Source: Fictibacillus sp. b24 (GTDB lineage: Bacteria > Bacillota > Bacilli > Bacillales > Fictibacillaceae). From it: 64,000 bases of DNA. The position numbers were made by a program, and so were the translations under genes. Of this stretch, positions 1-8,675 are shown piece after piece. The stretch lies in the NCBI RefSeq assembly GCF_030348825.1, contig NZ_JAUCES010000005.1, positions 3,472,001 through 3,536,000 on the forward strand. The letters run 5' to 3'. The notes beneath the pieces were generated by a model. That model did no database searches. It saw only the letters and a program-made list of their open reading frames with translations, and was not told the DNA's origin. The stretch's first letter is position 1. Each line of letters begins with the position of its first letter.

Positions 1-882
1 ATAGCTTTCCAAAGCAGAAATCTCTGCTTGTTTGTTTTCACCAACATACTCTGTATTCGGAAATTCCCACATGTTGGCGAGAAGCCCTTCAGCCGGTCTC
101 TTATGAATCAACAAACGGCCGTCGTCATTCACCAACACCCCAGCTATCATCTTCGCTTTTCTTACTTTTGTTTTTCCTAGCTTAACCGGAAGTTCTCTTT
201 GTCTTCCGCTCTCGAAGCCTCGGCACAATTCTCTCATCGGACACAGCAAACATGCTGGAGATTTTGGAGTACAAATTATAGCGCCAAGCTCCATTAAACC
301 TTGGTTAAAAGAAGAAGGATCTTCGTGTGATATCAACTCTCTCACTGCTTTTTCGAAAGTCACACGGGTTTTTGGTTTGCTGATATCTTCTTCAATGAGC
401 AAAATTCGTGATAAAACACGCATAACATTTCCGTCAACAGCAGGTTCTGGTACACCATACGCTATGCTTAAAACCGCTCCTGCTGTATAAGGGCCGACTC
501 CCTTTAATCCGGCGATTTCTTTAGGTGTATTCGGTACTTTTCCACCATAACTTTCGCATACTTCTTTTACGGCGGTTTGTAAGTTTCGAACTCGGGAATA
601 ATAACCTAGACCCTCCCACGCTTTCAAAACTTTTTCTTCGTCTGCATAAGCAAGGTCTTGAAGGGTTGGGAACAATTCAGTGAATCGCTCGAAGTAAGGA
701 ATTACCGTATCTACTCTTGTTTGCTGCAGCATGATCTCCGAAACCCAGACACGGTACGGATCCTGATTTTCTCTCCAAGGCAAAGATCTCTTGTTATCGT
801 TGTACCATGTTAATAAATGATCTTGAAATTGTTTCACATATGAAGCATCGAGGGAAAATAAACTATTACTTGTTGTGTTCAA
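1..882 (-). CDS. mutY: A/G-specific adenine glycosylase MutY (3' end outside window)
   Basis: Base-excision repair glycosylase that removes adenine mispaired with 8-oxoguanine. The reverse strand reads [20 protein letters not shown] near the N-terminus, the helix-hairpin-helix [12 protein letters not shown] followed by the catalytic aspartate in AVDGNV, and the iron-sulfur ligands C-x6-C-x2-C-x5-C ([17 protein letters not shown]). The MutT-like C-terminal domain begins before the window edge cuts it off. I place the start at TTG 882, one base after the stop of the upstream gene and preceded by AAAGGAAG; GTG 837 is the alternative. Coupling to the upstream 104-residue gene is likely. The neighbourhood matches yfhQ of B. 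subtilis. Confidence 0.93.
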   Translation of the reverse strand, partial: MNTTSNSLFSLDASYVKQFQDHLLTWYNDNKRSLPWRENQDPYRVWVSEIMLQQTRVDTVIPYFERFTELFPTLQDLAYADEEKVLKAWEGLGYYSRVRNLQTAVKEVCESYGGKVPNTPKEIAGLKGVGPYTAGAVLSIAYGVPEPAVDGNVMRVLSRILLIEEDISKPKTRVTFEKAVRELISHEDPSSFNQGLMELGAIICTPKSPACLLCPMRELCRGFESGRQRELPVKLGKTKVRKAKMIAGVLVNDDGRLLIHKRPAEGLLANMWEFPNTEYVGENKQAEISALESY

Positions 883-883
883 T

Positions 884-1198
884 TTATAAATCTTCCTTTG
901 TGTTCAGCTTTTCAAACGCCCAGCAATGGATTTTCTCTACTCCACCTGTCACACATTCGTTTAGTTTTGAAAAAACAGGATGCTCTAGGGCCGTTCGATT
1001 TTTCTTAATGGTATCATACGTGGTTCGATTCTTGACTTGGAAACATTCAACATACAGTGAAGGCTGGTCTGCCGCCCTATACCACTGAATATTTGATGCA
1101 CCGCACACCTTAAGCTCTTTTATCACAAAAGGCATTTGTGTCTCATAAAATTGAATGGAATCCGGACTTACTTTATACTCCATAAAAACAGTTAACAT
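884..1198 (-). CDS. Hypothetical 104-aa protein coupled to mutY
   Basis: I do not recognise this family. The protein is small and soluble, without signal peptide or membrane segment, with alternating strand and helix patterns ([10 protein letters not shown] at the start, [19 protein letters not shown] in the middle) that suggest a ferredoxin-like or dimeric alpha/beta-barrel fold. GGAG lies 9 nt before the ATG. Its stop TAA ends one base before the probable TTG start of mutY, so the two are probably one transcript with coupled translation. Function unknown. Confidence 0.75.
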   Translation of the reverse strand: MLTVFMEYKVSPDSIQFYETQMPFVIKELKVCGASNIQWYRAADQPSLYVECFQVKNRTTYDTIKKNRTALEHPVFSKLNECVTGGVEKIHCWAFEKLNTKEDL

Positions 1199-1235
1199 TC
1201 TATTTCACTCCATTCCTACATAGGAGGTGATCGCC

Positions 1236-2237
1236 TTGGATACAGGCACACATATTGTGATGGGGCTGGGATTAGGCGGATTGGCAATGCTCGACCCTGC
1301 AATTGCAAATGATCCAGCGACATCCCAAGCCATTCTTGCCGGGACACTAATCGGCTCTCAAGCTCCAGACTTTGACACGGTATTAAAATTAAAAAATAAT
1401 GCGGTTTATATCCGCAACCATAGAGGTCTTACACACTCACTGCCTGCGCTCGTTATCTGGCCTCTTCTGCTGTTTAGCGGAATCTCTTTATTTGTCCCAG
1501 AAGCAGATAACGGAAAGCTTTTATTATGGACAGCAATTGCTGTTTTCCTGCATGTGTTTGTCGATATATTCAATGCTTACGGCACTCAAGCGTTGTATCC
1601 TGTTTCAAAGAAATGGATTGCTCTCGGTGTGATCAGCATCTTTGATCCCTTTATCTTCTTCCTGCATATAGCCGGGCTGCTGCTCTGGTATATTGGAGTT
1701 AATCCTGGCTACACGTTTCTTACCGTTTACGTGATACTCGTTTTTTACTACATCATACGAATCATTGCCCGACAGCGCGTAAACACGATCGTTCTTAAAA
1801 AAATTCCAGAAGCAGAAGAAATTTACGCCAGTCCGACCATTCGATGGGGACAATATCATCTGGCCATCAAATCCAAGCACGAATTTTTTGTAGCTGGTCT
1901 AAAAAACGGAAAAATTACCGTTTGGGATACATTTGACCGTCTGCCCGTTCCAAAATCAAAACTGATTGACGCGGCTAAAAAAGATAAAAACATATCTGCC
2001 TTTCTTTCCTTTTCTCCAGTACACAGATGGGAAGTCGAAAAGAACGATCATGGTCATTTGGTTCAGTTTATAGACTTACGATATAGAAGCAAAGGTCATT
2101 ATCCTTTTGTCGCAATGGTTCAACTGGATGAGAACCTAAACATCATTACTTCTTTTACAGGTTGGGTGTATTCTGAGGACCGCCTAAAAAAGAAGATGGA
2201 GTTTTCTCCGCTCGACCTAATTAACAACAACGAATAA
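1236..2237 (+). CDS. yfhP: YfhP-family metal-dependent membrane hydrolase
   Basis: Membrane protein of the YdjM/LexA-binding-inner-membrane-associated hydrolase type, next to mutY as in B. subtilis. The start is TTG 1236 (reads MDTGTHIVMGLGLGG): AGGAGG lies 8 nt upstream, and the GTG at 1227 overlaps that ribosome site. Conserved features seen are SQAPDFDTVLKL, RNHRGLTHS and LHVFVDIFNAYGTQ, whose His and Asp residues are candidate metal ligands; four hydrophobic helices lie in the first two thirds and a soluble domain follows. Substrate unknown. A terminator at 2244 follows. Confidence 0.88.
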   Translation: MDTGTHIVMGLGLGGLAMLDPAIANDPATSQAILAGTLIGSQAPDFDTVLKLKNNAVYIRNHRGLTHSLPALVIWPLLLFSGISLFVPEADNGKLLLWTAIAVFLHVFVDIFNAYGTQALYPVSKKWIALGVISIFDPFIFFLHIAGLLLWYIGVNPGYTFLTVYVILVFYYIIRIIARQRVNTIVLKKIPEAEEIYASPTIRWGQYHLAIKSKHEFFVAGLKNGKITVWDTFDRLPVPKSKLIDAAKKDKNISAFLSFSPVHRWEVEKNDHGHLVQFIDLRYRSKGHYPFVAMVQLDENLNIITSFTGWVYSEDRLKKKMEFSPLDLINNNE

Positions 2238-2243
2238 GGAAAG

Positions 2244-2275
2244 AGACGGGCTTAATGAATAGGCCCGTCTTTTTT
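2244..2275 (+). terminator. Rho-independent terminator of yfhP
   Basis: AGACGGGC and GCCCGTCT form an 8-bp stem followed by TTTTT. The stem overlaps the last codons of the convergent yfhJ gene, so the same bases encode its C-terminus. Confidence 0.85.
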
Positions 2276-2518
2276 AATGAATCGCTGAAATTTTGGATTG
2301 CTGGAAAAATACTCATGCAGTTTATGTCCATAGGAAGTAATAAGCTGTGTTACCATTTTCTCGGTTACCTCTTGCCCTTCATACTCCCATCCCGCTTTTG
2401 CACGTGTGGACTCAAAATCTTCCCATAAACCTTCCACCCATTCCCTTGCTTCCTGATAACTAAGGGTAGGGTTCATTTTTTGCAGTTGTTTAGCCAATCT
2501 GTCAAAACGCTCTTCCAT
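2252..2518 (-). CDS. yfhJ: YfhJ / WVELL-family small protein
   Basis: 88-residue soluble protein with the family-defining region written here as EWVEGLWEDFESTRAKAGW. Charged and helical, no signal peptide. The family is typical of spore-forming Bacillaceae and sits beside sspK in B. subtilis, as here (divergent). Function is not established. The start ATG 2518 is preceded by AAGGAGGG on the minus strand. Confidence 0.85.
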   Translation of the reverse strand: MEERFDRLAKQLQKMNPTLSYQEAREWVEGLWEDFESTRAKAGWEYEGQEVTEKMVTQLITSYGHKLHEYFSSNPKFQRFIKKDGPIH

Positions 2519-2558
2519 TATTCTCCCTCCTTATCCAATTTTTAAAGAAAGTCCCGTC

Positions 2559-2588
2559 ACATAAAGGGTTCTGTCACGTTTCATACTA
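2559..2588 (+). promoter_or_regulatory. Candidate sigma-G promoter of sspK
   Basis: CATACTA at 2582-2588 is a perfect match to the forespore sigma-G -10 element, 32 bases before the sspK start. The region about 17 nt upstream (ACATAA near 2559) is only a weak -35 match. The call rests on the -10 match plus the known forespore expression of ssp genes. Confidence 0.45.
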
Positions 2589-2619
2589 GTTGAGAACCGA
2601 TATAAAGGAGGTAATACAC

Positions 2620-2775
2620 ATGCGAAACAAATCGAAAAACTTCCCTAATCGGATCTCCTTCTCAGGTGAGCCGAGATCAAAAGAAGAGTTCTCTTCTAAA
2701 CGGCCAGATGGATCCATTCGTGACCATCCACAGGAGCGAATGTTTTTATCCAATCAACACCGAGATGATCAGTAA
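2620..2775 (+). CDS. sspK: Small acid-soluble spore protein K
   Basis: 51-residue basic and polar protein beginning [19 protein letters not shown] and containing [15 protein letters not shown], the conserved core of SspK (minor acid-soluble spore protein made in the forespore). The start is ATG 2620, 6-7 nt after AAAGGAGGT; a longer frame from 2590 would include the ribosome site. Usual length for the family. Preceded by a sigma-G-like -10. Confidence 0.9.
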   Translation: MRNKSKNFPNRISFSGEPRSKEEFSSKRPDGSIRDHPQERMFLSNQHRDDQ

Positions 2776-2814
2776 CTCTTGCGGTTATGAATTTCATTCT
2801 GGGGGGTGAATCAG

Positions 2815-2982
2815 TTGAACAAGAAAGATTACTTCTCATCAACGCGATTTAACGGTAAGTATTCTGACCCCTTTCACTCACCGCGTGCCAACTCGAAGCA
2901 TGCGTATAATCAAGTGAACGGGGAGACCCAGCAAGCATTAAATAACTATGTGCTTGAAATTCAAACACGTAAGCGTTCATAG
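2815..2982 (+). CDS. YpzG-family small protein
   Basis: 55-residue protein starting at TTG 2815 behind GGGGGGTGA. The core HSPRANSKHAYNQVNGETQQ and the C-terminal QTRKRS match my recollection of the YpzG family of Bacillus, found in sporulating species and of unknown role. No signal peptide. Follows sspK by 39 bp and ends at a strong terminator, so it may be cotranscribed with sspK. Confidence 0.75.
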   Translation: MNKKDYFSSTRFNGKYSDPFHSPRANSKHAYNQVNGETQQALNNYVLEIQTRKRS

Positions 2983-2987
2983 TGACG

Positions 2988-3024
2988 AATAAAGAAGCGG
3001 TCTTGATATCGCTTCTTTATTTAT
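2988..3024 (+). terminator. Terminator after the YpzG-like gene
   Basis: AATAAAGAAGCG pairs with CGCTTCTTTATT around a 10-nt loop; A/T flanks allow use in both directions. Confidence 0.8.
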
Positions 3025-3126
3025 GTTTTTTAGTAAACTGATGTTGTGGCCTTTAATTTACAAATACACCTACACAGACTGTTGAAAGCAAGCATCCTGT
3101 AACAGAAATCAGGATTCCTCTTTGCA

Positions 3127-3257
3127 AGTTGATTGGAGCGTAAGGATGCGAGACTCCTGCGGGACAAGCGGTCAGGTGAGACCCTTAACGGCGCAAAGCG
3201 GCAAGGGGCTCACCGTCTGCCCCGCGGAAAGCGTGCATCCTGGAGCGGAAATCAACT
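3127..3257 (+). repeat. Dispersed palindromic repeat, copy 1
   Basis: About 131 bp bounded by AGTTGATT and AATCAACT, with internal complementary blocks (GCGAGACTCCTGCGGGAC, CAGGTGAGACCC, GGGGCTCACCGTCTG, CCCCGCGGAAAGCG). The whole unit can fold into one long imperfect hairpin. The same unit recurs at 9548, 27718, 33166, 49359, 59073 and 63670. No credible gene inside. Confidence 0.9.
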
Positions 3258-3281
3258 GCTTTCTAAAGCAATATGGCACAT

Positions 3282-3590
3282 TTAAGCCTCAAGTACCGAA
3301 ATTGGCAATGCTTCAAGTATACTCTGTTTATTTTTGTAGCCCCAGGCAAAAATACCATTAAGATACAATACAGAAAAGGTTGAGCCAGGGTCTCCCTGAA
3401 TGCTGTATTCTTTTCCGCTTTCGATTGATGAAGGATCCATCAGATAGCATTTTGCCATCGCGATCTTTCGTTCATGAACAGCGTACTCACTTACCATGCC
3501 CATTTGTTCTGCTTTTTGTGCTTTTGCACGAAGCGAAGCAATCTCGGCTTTAATTTCAGCTTCTGTCATCTCACTGAACCTTTTTTCCAT
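3282..3590 (-). CDS. yfhH: YfhH-family (DUF1811) protein
   Basis: 102-residue soluble protein. The N-terminal half is a charged helix pair (MTEAEIKAEIASLRAKAQKA) and the C-terminal half is a small beta domain (GKEYSIQGDPGSTFSVLYLN, FAWGYKN). This matches YfhH, which lies beside recX in B. subtilis. AAGGAAG precedes the ATG. Function unknown. Confidence 0.85.
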   Translation of the reverse strand: MEKRFSEMTEAEIKAEIASLRAKAQKAEQMGMVSEYAVHERKIAMAKCYLMDPSSIESGKEYSIQGDPGSTFSVLYLNGIFAWGYKNKQSILEALPISVLEA

Positions 3591-3657
3591 TTGAATACTT
3601 CCTTTCTTTTCTGTACCCTATAAATGCTTGAGATTTAACTACATAGGAGTGATAATT

Positions 3658-4332
3658 TTGAACAAAACTGTAATTATAACGGGCGGCGGTTCAGGTCTCG
3701 GTCTTGCTTTAGCCCATCAATATTATAAAGATTTCAACGTGTGCCTGATTGGCCGCACAGAAGCAAAATTAAAACAAGCTGTACAGACCTTTTCAACTAG
3801 CAGCGAAAATACCGTATCGTATAAAGTCTGTGATGTAACACATTATGAACAGGTGCAATCGGTGCTTGGGTCCATTTTTCACAATGAAGACGTCTACTTA
3901 TTAATCAACAACGCTGGTACGGGTATTTTTCAGCCTTTTAACGAATTATCTGAAAGCGACATCCGTCAAATGATGGAGACCAACGTGTATGGTTCGATTT
4001 ATCCAACAAAGGCGGCTTTTCCCCTTTTCAAAAAGCAGGGATATGGCAAGGTAATGAACATTATCTCTACAGCTGGTTTACGCGGTAAAGTAAACGAATC
4101 TGTTTATTGTGCGTCTAAGTTTGCTGTTAGAGGATTTACGGAGAGCCTTGTTAAAGAATGGGATGGCACTGGCATTTATCCAACCGCTGTCTATATGGGA
4201 GGAATGGATACTCCGTTTTGGGACGGTTCCGATCATATCAGTGACCGATCACGTTTAAAATCCCCTGAAAAAATTGCAGAACTAATTATTGAACAAGACG
4301 ACAATCGAAGTGAGATCTTTATAGATCGTTAA
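3658..4332 (+). CDS. SDR-family NAD(P)-dependent oxidoreductase
   Basis: Short-chain dehydrogenase/reductase of 224 residues. It shows the cofactor loop TGGGSGLGLA at the N-terminus, the structural NNAG motif, and the catalytic Ser in MNIISTAG with Tyr-x3-Lys in YCASK. The start is TTG 3658 (MNKTVIITGGG), with GGAGTGA upstream; the longer frame from 3628 has no ribosome site. Its 3' end overlaps the convergent recX by 14 bp. Substrate unknown. Confidence 0.87.
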   Translation: MNKTVIITGGGSGLGLALAHQYYKDFNVCLIGRTEAKLKQAVQTFSTSSENTVSYKVCDVTHYEQVQSVLGSIFHNEDVYLLINNAGTGIFQPFNELSESDIRQMMETNVYGSIYPTKAAFPLFKKQGYGKVMNIISTAGLRGKVNESVYCASKFAVRGFTESLVKEWDGTGIYPTAVYMGGMDTPFWDGSDHISDRSRLKSPEKIAELIIEQDDNRSEIFIDR

Positions 4333-5134
4333 GCTCGTCCCCGCTTAGCAGCTCAGAAATAACATCAGAATCGAAGCCCTTGCTGTATAAAAAACGCTTC
4401 ATGCGAGACTCGTACTCATATCCGCTATACTTTTTATATTTAAGATGAGCTTTTCGAGCATGAGTGAGCAAGGCTTCTTTTTCATCTTCAGCAGATTGAC
4501 TGATCTTAGCTTCTTGAAACGCCATTTCGATCACTTCCCACATGAATCCTTTTTGCTGAAGCTGCTGAGCAATTCTTTGTTTCTGTTCCTTTTCAGAACG
4601 CTTAGCTCTGCTTGAAAATTGTTTTTGAATAAACTTTATACTCGCATCAAGCTGTTCATCAAAACTGAACTGATTCAGCGCCTCTTCTGTATGACTTTCA
4701 CTGATTCCTTTTTTCTTAAGCTCTTGCCGAATCATACCCGGCCCTTTAAATGATGTATTCATGCGGCTTTTAACAAGAGCATTCGCAAAGGTCTTATCGT
4801 TTACAAAATCGTATTCAGACAGTTTCTGCAGGACCCTCTTAATCGTCGGCTGCGGTACTTCTTTCTTTTCTAAAAATTCTTCAATCTCATGAGCGGTCCT
4901 CATTCGGAAAGATAAATAATGCAAAGCTTTGTTAAAGGCTTTTCGATATTGATCTTCCTCAATGATCTCTTCCCATTCTTTTTCATCGATCTGCATCCCT
5001 TTTTGCAGCTGAAACTTTATTAGTACATCAGCGTCTACGCTAAATGCAAACTCTTCCTTAGTTCCTTTTTGTACAAAAATATTAAATCGTTCATCGTTTT
5101 TTTGCTGAGCAGAAATCCTTGTTATGACAACCAT
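4319..5134 (-). CDS. recX: Recombination regulator RecX
   Basis: 271-residue helical protein, close to the length of B. subtilis RecX, a modulator of RecA filaments. Three-helix repeats are visible: the central YLSFRMRTAHEIEEFLEKK and the downstream RIAQQLQQKGFMWEVIEMAF and MKRFLYSKGFDSDVI. The N-terminal extension is a small beta region. The place between yfhH and yfhF matches the recX (yfhG) neighbourhood. The minus-strand ATG follows GAAGGTGGG. Confidence 0.92.
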   Translation of the reverse strand: MVVITRISAQQKNDERFNIFVQKGTKEEFAFSVDADVLIKFQLQKGMQIDEKEWEEIIEEDQYRKAFNKALHYLSFRMRTAHEIEEFLEKKEVPQPTIKRVLQKLSEYDFVNDKTFANALVKSRMNTSFKGPGMIRQELKKKGISESHTEEALNQFSFDEQLDASIKFIQKQFSSRAKRSEKEQKQRIAQQLQQKGFMWEVIEMAFQEAKISQSAEDEKEALLTHARKAHLKYKKYSGYEYESRMKRFLYSKGFDSDVISELLSGDELNDL

Positions 5135-5274
5135 CTACCCACCTTCTTTCACACTCTAGTTTAACATAATTGCTTGTACAGTTTGAAAAAATACCCCTTT
5201 TAGAGACCGGTAAACAAGGGAATCGAATAAGAAAAGATAATTATTAATAAAGATAAAGTTGAGAGGAGTTTAAT

Positions 5275-6177
5275 ATGAAAAACATTTTGGTCTCTGGCGG
5301 CACAGGATTCATTGGAAAACATATCACTCAATTGATGCAAAGTACTTATAAAATCTTCATTCTTACTCGTAATCCAGAAAACAAACCGAAACAAAAGAAT
5401 GTCACGTATATAGAGTGGCTGACTCCTCACAGCACGCCCGAAAAAGAGCTTCCTAGAATCGATGCTGTTATCAACCTTGCTGGCGAATCCATCAATGGCA
5501 GATGGACAGATGAAAAGAAACAAACTATTTTAAACAGCCGTTTAAAAGCAACAGAATCGCTATTGAATCTCGCTGAAAAATTACCAGAGCCTCCTTCTGT
5601 TTGGGTGAACGCATCTGCGATCGGATACTACGGAACATCTGAAACAGAAGTATTTACAGAAGACACGGAAACTCATGGGACGGATTTTTTAGCTGAAGTG
5701 GTTAAAGCGTGGGAAACAAAAGCAAAAGGTGCAGAAAGTCTTGGCTGCAGAACAATATATACAAGATTTGGGCTCGTTTTAGGCAGGGATGGCGGAGTAC
5801 TTCCACAGCTAAGTCTTCCCTATCGATTTTTTGCTGGAGGAACTGTTGGTTCAGGTGAGCAATGGGTATCGTGGGTTCATGTTGAAGATCTGGCAAACCT
5901 TATAAAAGCAGCAATCGAAAACGAGCAATATTCAGGTCCCGTGAATGTGACTGCTCCACACCCTGTTACGATGAAAGAGTTTGGTCAAGTAACAGGTGAC
6001 GTCATGCATCGCCCACATTGGCTTCCTGCTCCTTCGATCGCGTTTAAGCTTCTATTCGGTGAAATGAGCATGCTGATTTTAAAAGGGCAGCAGGTGCTTC
6101 CCGATAAAGCACTGAACAATGGTTTTCAATTTACTTATCCTCATCTAAAGGGGGCTTTACATGATTTGTTACAATGA
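5275..6177 (+). CDS. yfhF: TIGR01777-family epimerase YfhF
   Basis: 300-residue NAD(P)-binding sugar-epimerase-like protein. The Rossmann motif SGGTGFIGKHI is at the start, followed by NLAGESINGRWTDEKKQ, the family hallmark ASAIGYYG, and the C-terminal GGQ-type region (KGQQVLPDKALNNGF). Related proteins are SulA/YfcH-like epimerases with unknown substrates. GAGAGGAG precedes the ATG. Located beside recX as in B. subtilis. Confidence 0.92.
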   Translation: MKNILVSGGTGFIGKHITQLMQSTYKIFILTRNPENKPKQKNVTYIEWLTPHSTPEKELPRIDAVINLAGESINGRWTDEKKQTILNSRLKATESLLNLAEKLPEPPSVWVNASAIGYYGTSETEVFTEDTETHGTDFLAEVVKAWETKAKGAESLGCRTIYTRFGLVLGRDGGVLPQLSLPYRFFAGGTVGSGEQWVSWVHVEDLANLIKAAIENEQYSGPVNVTAPHPVTMKEFGQVTGDVMHRPHWLPAPSIAFKLLFGEMSMLILKGQQVLPDKALNNGFQFTYPHLKGALHDLLQ

Positions 6178-6207
6178 TAATAAAAATAATTTATCAGGTG
6201 ACACATA

Positions 6208-7338
6208 ATGAAAATATTAATCCAAAAAGCAAAAGTCTATCCTATTACGAGCAATGAATTGCAAAAAGGAGATGTTCTTGTAGAGAACGGCAAGATCCTA
6301 GCTGTGGAAAAGCATATAGAACCTACATCTGAAATGGATGTTATTTCAGCTGAAAACCTTCATCTTCTCCCCGGATTTATTGATGTCCATACTCACTTGG
6401 GACTTTATGATGAAGGTACTGGCTGGGCTGGTAATGATGCAAATGAAACCCATGAAGTGCTTACCCCTCATATCCGCGCCATTGATGGCTGTCATCCGTT
6501 AGATATTGCCTTTAAAGATGCTGTTCGTTTTGGAGTCACTACCGCGCATATTATGCCAGGAAGTGCTAATGTGATTGGTGGAACGACTTCTGTTATCAAA
6601 ACGCATGGTAATGACATTCGAAAAATGATCATTAAAGAAACAGCCGGTCTGAAAATAGCGCTTGGAGAAAATCCAAAACGCATTCACAGCGGCCGTCATA
6701 ATGATTCCATCACCCGCATGGGTATCATGGGTATGCTTCGTGAGGCTTTTTATCAAGCGAAAGACTCAGCATACCAAGATAATCTGCGTGTCGCACCGAT
6801 CGCAGCTGCATTAAACCGTGAAATACCCGTTCGAATTCATGCGCACCGCTCTGACGATATTCTGTCTGCTATTCGTTTTGCGGAAGAATTCAACCTTGAT
6901 TTTCGAATTGAACATTGTACAGAAGGCCATTTGATTGCTGATGCTTTCAAGGATCTAAACTTAAAAGTGAGTGTTGGACCAACTTTAACTCGAAAATCAA
7001 AAATCGAACTAAAAAACAAGACATGGGACACATATCGCATACTATCTGAAAATAATGTTGAAGTTTCGATTACGACCGATCATCCTTACGTTCCTATTCA
7101 ATATCTAAATGTTTGTGCAGCCATTGCTGTACGGGAAGGTCTAAGTGAAAAGAAAGCACTTGAAGGGATTACGATTGCACCCGCAAGAAACCTTGGAATT
7201 GATAATCGTGTAGGAAGTATTGAGCCAGGAAAAGATGCTGATTTATCCCTTTGGACCGAGCATCCTTTCCACTTTTCTGCAAACCCTGTAATGACCATGA
7301 TTGACGGAGAAATAATTTACAAAAAATCTACAAAATAA
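6208..7338 (+). CDS. Amidohydrolase family protein
   Basis: 376-residue TIM-barrel metal-dependent hydrolase. Seen motifs are LLPGFIDVHTHLG (first HxH metal site), IHAHRSDD, FRIEHCTEGH and TTDHPYVP (late Asp), then EPGKDADLSLW, the usual C-terminal beta region. Related enzymes act on cyclic amides or imidazolone-type rings; the substrate here is unknown. The start follows CAGGTGA only 30 bp after yfhF, so the two may be one transcript. Confidence 0.88.
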   Translation: MKILIQKAKVYPITSNELQKGDVLVENGKILAVEKHIEPTSEMDVISAENLHLLPGFIDVHTHLGLYDEGTGWAGNDANETHEVLTPHIRAIDGCHPLDIAFKDAVRFGVTTAHIMPGSANVIGGTTSVIKTHGNDIRKMIIKETAGLKIALGENPKRIHSGRHNDSITRMGIMGMLREAFYQAKDSAYQDNLRVAPIAAALNREIPVRIHAHRSDDILSAIRFAEEFNLDFRIEHCTEGHLIADAFKDLNLKVSVGPTLTRKSKIELKNKTWDTYRILSENNVEVSITTDHPYVPIQYLNVCAAIAVREGLSEKKALEGITIAPARNLGIDNRVGSIEPGKDADLSLWTEHPFHFSANPVMTMIDGEIIYKKSTK

Positions 7339-7460
7339 CTATTTTCTTTTTTAAAAAAATGTCTTATGATACAAGAAGAGCAACATGCGGATTATCGAAT
7401 CCGGGAAAATTTAAAAGTCGCTCTAATAGCTAAAGTAAAAATTATTTTTATAAATTAAAT

Positions 7461-7590
7461 ATTGAGCAAGGGAAGGCAATTGGTGCGCCACCAGCTTTGA
7501 CTGGTCCTAGTGGGTTCGATTCCCACCCCGAATTAATTTTTATTCTTAATTCGAGGGTGGGGGATACTTCTGCCCTCTAGGAGGGATTAA
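7461..7590 (+). promoter_or_regulatory. tRNA-like leader with alternative hairpins before the GNAT gene
   Basis: Positions 7510-7526 (GTGGG TTCGATT CCCAC) are a canonical tRNA T-arm with a consensus 7-nt loop. Before it come a D-arm-like GGC...GCC with GG in the loop and an arm ACCAG-CTTTGA-CTGGT resembling a glutamine anticodon arm. The acceptor stem is poor. CCCAC can instead pair downstream: CCCACCCCGAATTAA (7522-7536) with TTAATTCG-A-GGGTGGG. Just before the gene, CCCTC-TAG-GAGGG hides the ribosome site. The exclusive pairings suggest a regulatory leader; a tRNA relic or attachment-site remnant is the alternative. Confidence 0.5.
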
Positions 7591-7591
7591 A

Positions 7592-8158
7592 TTGTTGAAA
7601 AAGCGTGATTTAACGGAGAGTCATGTTCTTTACAATTTAATGGTGCACCCAGAAGTCTTCCCTTTTGTACGCCAAAAAGCTGCTTCTTTTGAGGAGTTTA
7701 TGTTCCTGACGAAGCAAACGCTAGAGGAAGAAGAACAAGGAAAGATTATCTCCAGAACGATATTGGATGAGTGGCAAAATCCAATCGGCACCATTAATCT
7801 ATTCGATGTCCAAGATGGCTATGGCTTCCTTGGAACATGGATTGGTCAGCCTTATTTTGGAAAAGGTTATAATTCTTTAGCAAAAGAAGCCTTCTTTTCT
7901 GAGTTGTTTTATGAGAAGGATATCCACACTGTTTTTATGCGTATTCGTAAAGTTAATGTCCGGTCACAAAAGGCAGCCGAGAAAATTCCTTACGTTACCC
8001 TTGCAAACGAAACAAGAAAAGACGTTTACGATCAGCTCAACCAAGGCCAAGATATTTACAACTTATATCAGATTGAAAAAGATAACTACCTCATGCATCA
8101 GCTTCGCACACAGACACAGCCTCTTGAAATTGTTGAAGAACAGTTAAAGGAAGCTTAA
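7592..8158 (+). CDS. GNAT family N-acetyltransferase
   Basis: 188-residue acyl-CoA-dependent acetyltransferase. The GNAT core is visible: GTINLFDVQDGYGFLGTWIG (beta4 region), GKGYNSLAKEAFFSELF (CoA loop and helix) and MRIRKVNVRSQKAAEKI (the usual asparagine motif near the end). Start is one of two tandem TTG codons (7592 or 7595) behind AGGAGGG. The ribosome site lies in a small hairpin of the unusual leader. Target unknown. Confidence 0.82.
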   Translation: MLKKRDLTESHVLYNLMVHPEVFPFVRQKAASFEEFMFLTKQTLEEEEQGKIISRTILDEWQNPIGTINLFDVQDGYGFLGTWIGQPYFGKGYNSLAKEAFFSELFYEKDIHTVFMRIRKVNVRSQKAAEKIPYVTLANETRKDVYDQLNQGQDIYNLYQIEKDNYLMHQLRTQTQPLEIVEEQLKEA

Positions 8159-8192
8159 TACAGGTAACATGACGGCGTGCTCTGCACATACT

Positions 8193-8227
8193 AACACCAC
8201 CTTCACTTTTTGAAGGTGGTGTTATTT
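8193..8227 (+). terminator. Terminator of the GNAT gene
   Basis: AACACCACCTTCA and TGAAGGTGGTGTT form a 13-bp stem with a short loop, followed by ATTTT. Confidence 0.88.
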
Positions 8228-8245
8228 TAATTAGGAGGTATGATC

Positions 8246-8383
8246 ATGAAAAGCAGCAAACAAGAAGCAAAAGAGAGAAATAACGATTTAACCAAAACAC
8301 AAGAAATCCTATACAAGGAAGAAATAAAATCTGCAGAATCAACTGCAGAACAAAAAGAAATGACGAACGAGGATTATTCGTAA
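8246..8383 (+). CDS. YfhE-like small protein (45 aa)
   Basis: 45-residue charged protein with LTKTQEILYKEEIKSAE, resembling the YfhE family core. The start is ATG 8246 after TTAGGAGGT; the ATG at 8240 is too close to the ribosome site. In B. subtilis yfhE lies between yfhD and yfhF, consistent with the yfhD-like gene just downstream. Function unknown; the family is typical of spore formers. Confidence 0.65.
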   Translation: MKSSKQEAKERNNDLTKTQEILYKEEIKSAESTAEQKEMTNEDYS

Positions 8384-8504
8384 AAAGGATGATAATTCCT
8401 TTAATAAAATCCTAAAAACTGCACATTCTATATGTGAGGACAAGTTCCTCACTAGCTTTTGTTTTACGTTTCAAACATCGTGATATCTTTAAGGAGGTAT
8501 TTGT

Positions 8505-8669
8505 GTGGAAAAACGTAACCGAAAGTCCCCATCGCACAACAATGCTAAAGCTTCTCAAGCCAAAGGACTTGACGTCGAGTACTCAAGTGAATTGGCAGAT
8601 CAAAACGATCTTGAAGCACAAGCACGTGCACAAGCCGCTGACCGACGCCAAAAAAACGGCCGTCGCTAA
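8505..8669 (+). CDS. yfhD: YfhD-family small protein
   Basis: 54-residue protein starting at GTG 8505, 7 nt after AAGGAGG. It contains GLDVEYSSELADQNDLEAQA and RAQAADRRQKNGRR, the pattern of the YfhD family (small hydrophilic Bacillaceae proteins, often spore associated). A strong terminator follows. Longer overlapping frames on the same strand lack a ribosome site. Confidence 0.8.
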   Translation: MEKRNRKSPSHNNAKASQAKGLDVEYSSELADQNDLEAQARAQAADRRQKNGRR

Positions 8670-8675
8670 GTGCGA

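Noticed and set aside
3122..3361. Open frames inside the dispersed repeats (also at 9508, 27657, 49205 and 63645)
   Set aside because: They read through the palindromic repeat, with similar MRDSCGTGG-type peptides from the repeat itself and no ribosome sites.
7461..7600. T-box riboswitch
   Set aside because: No T-box sequence (AGGGTGGNACCGCG) and no specifier loop; the tRNA-like element is itself part of the leader.
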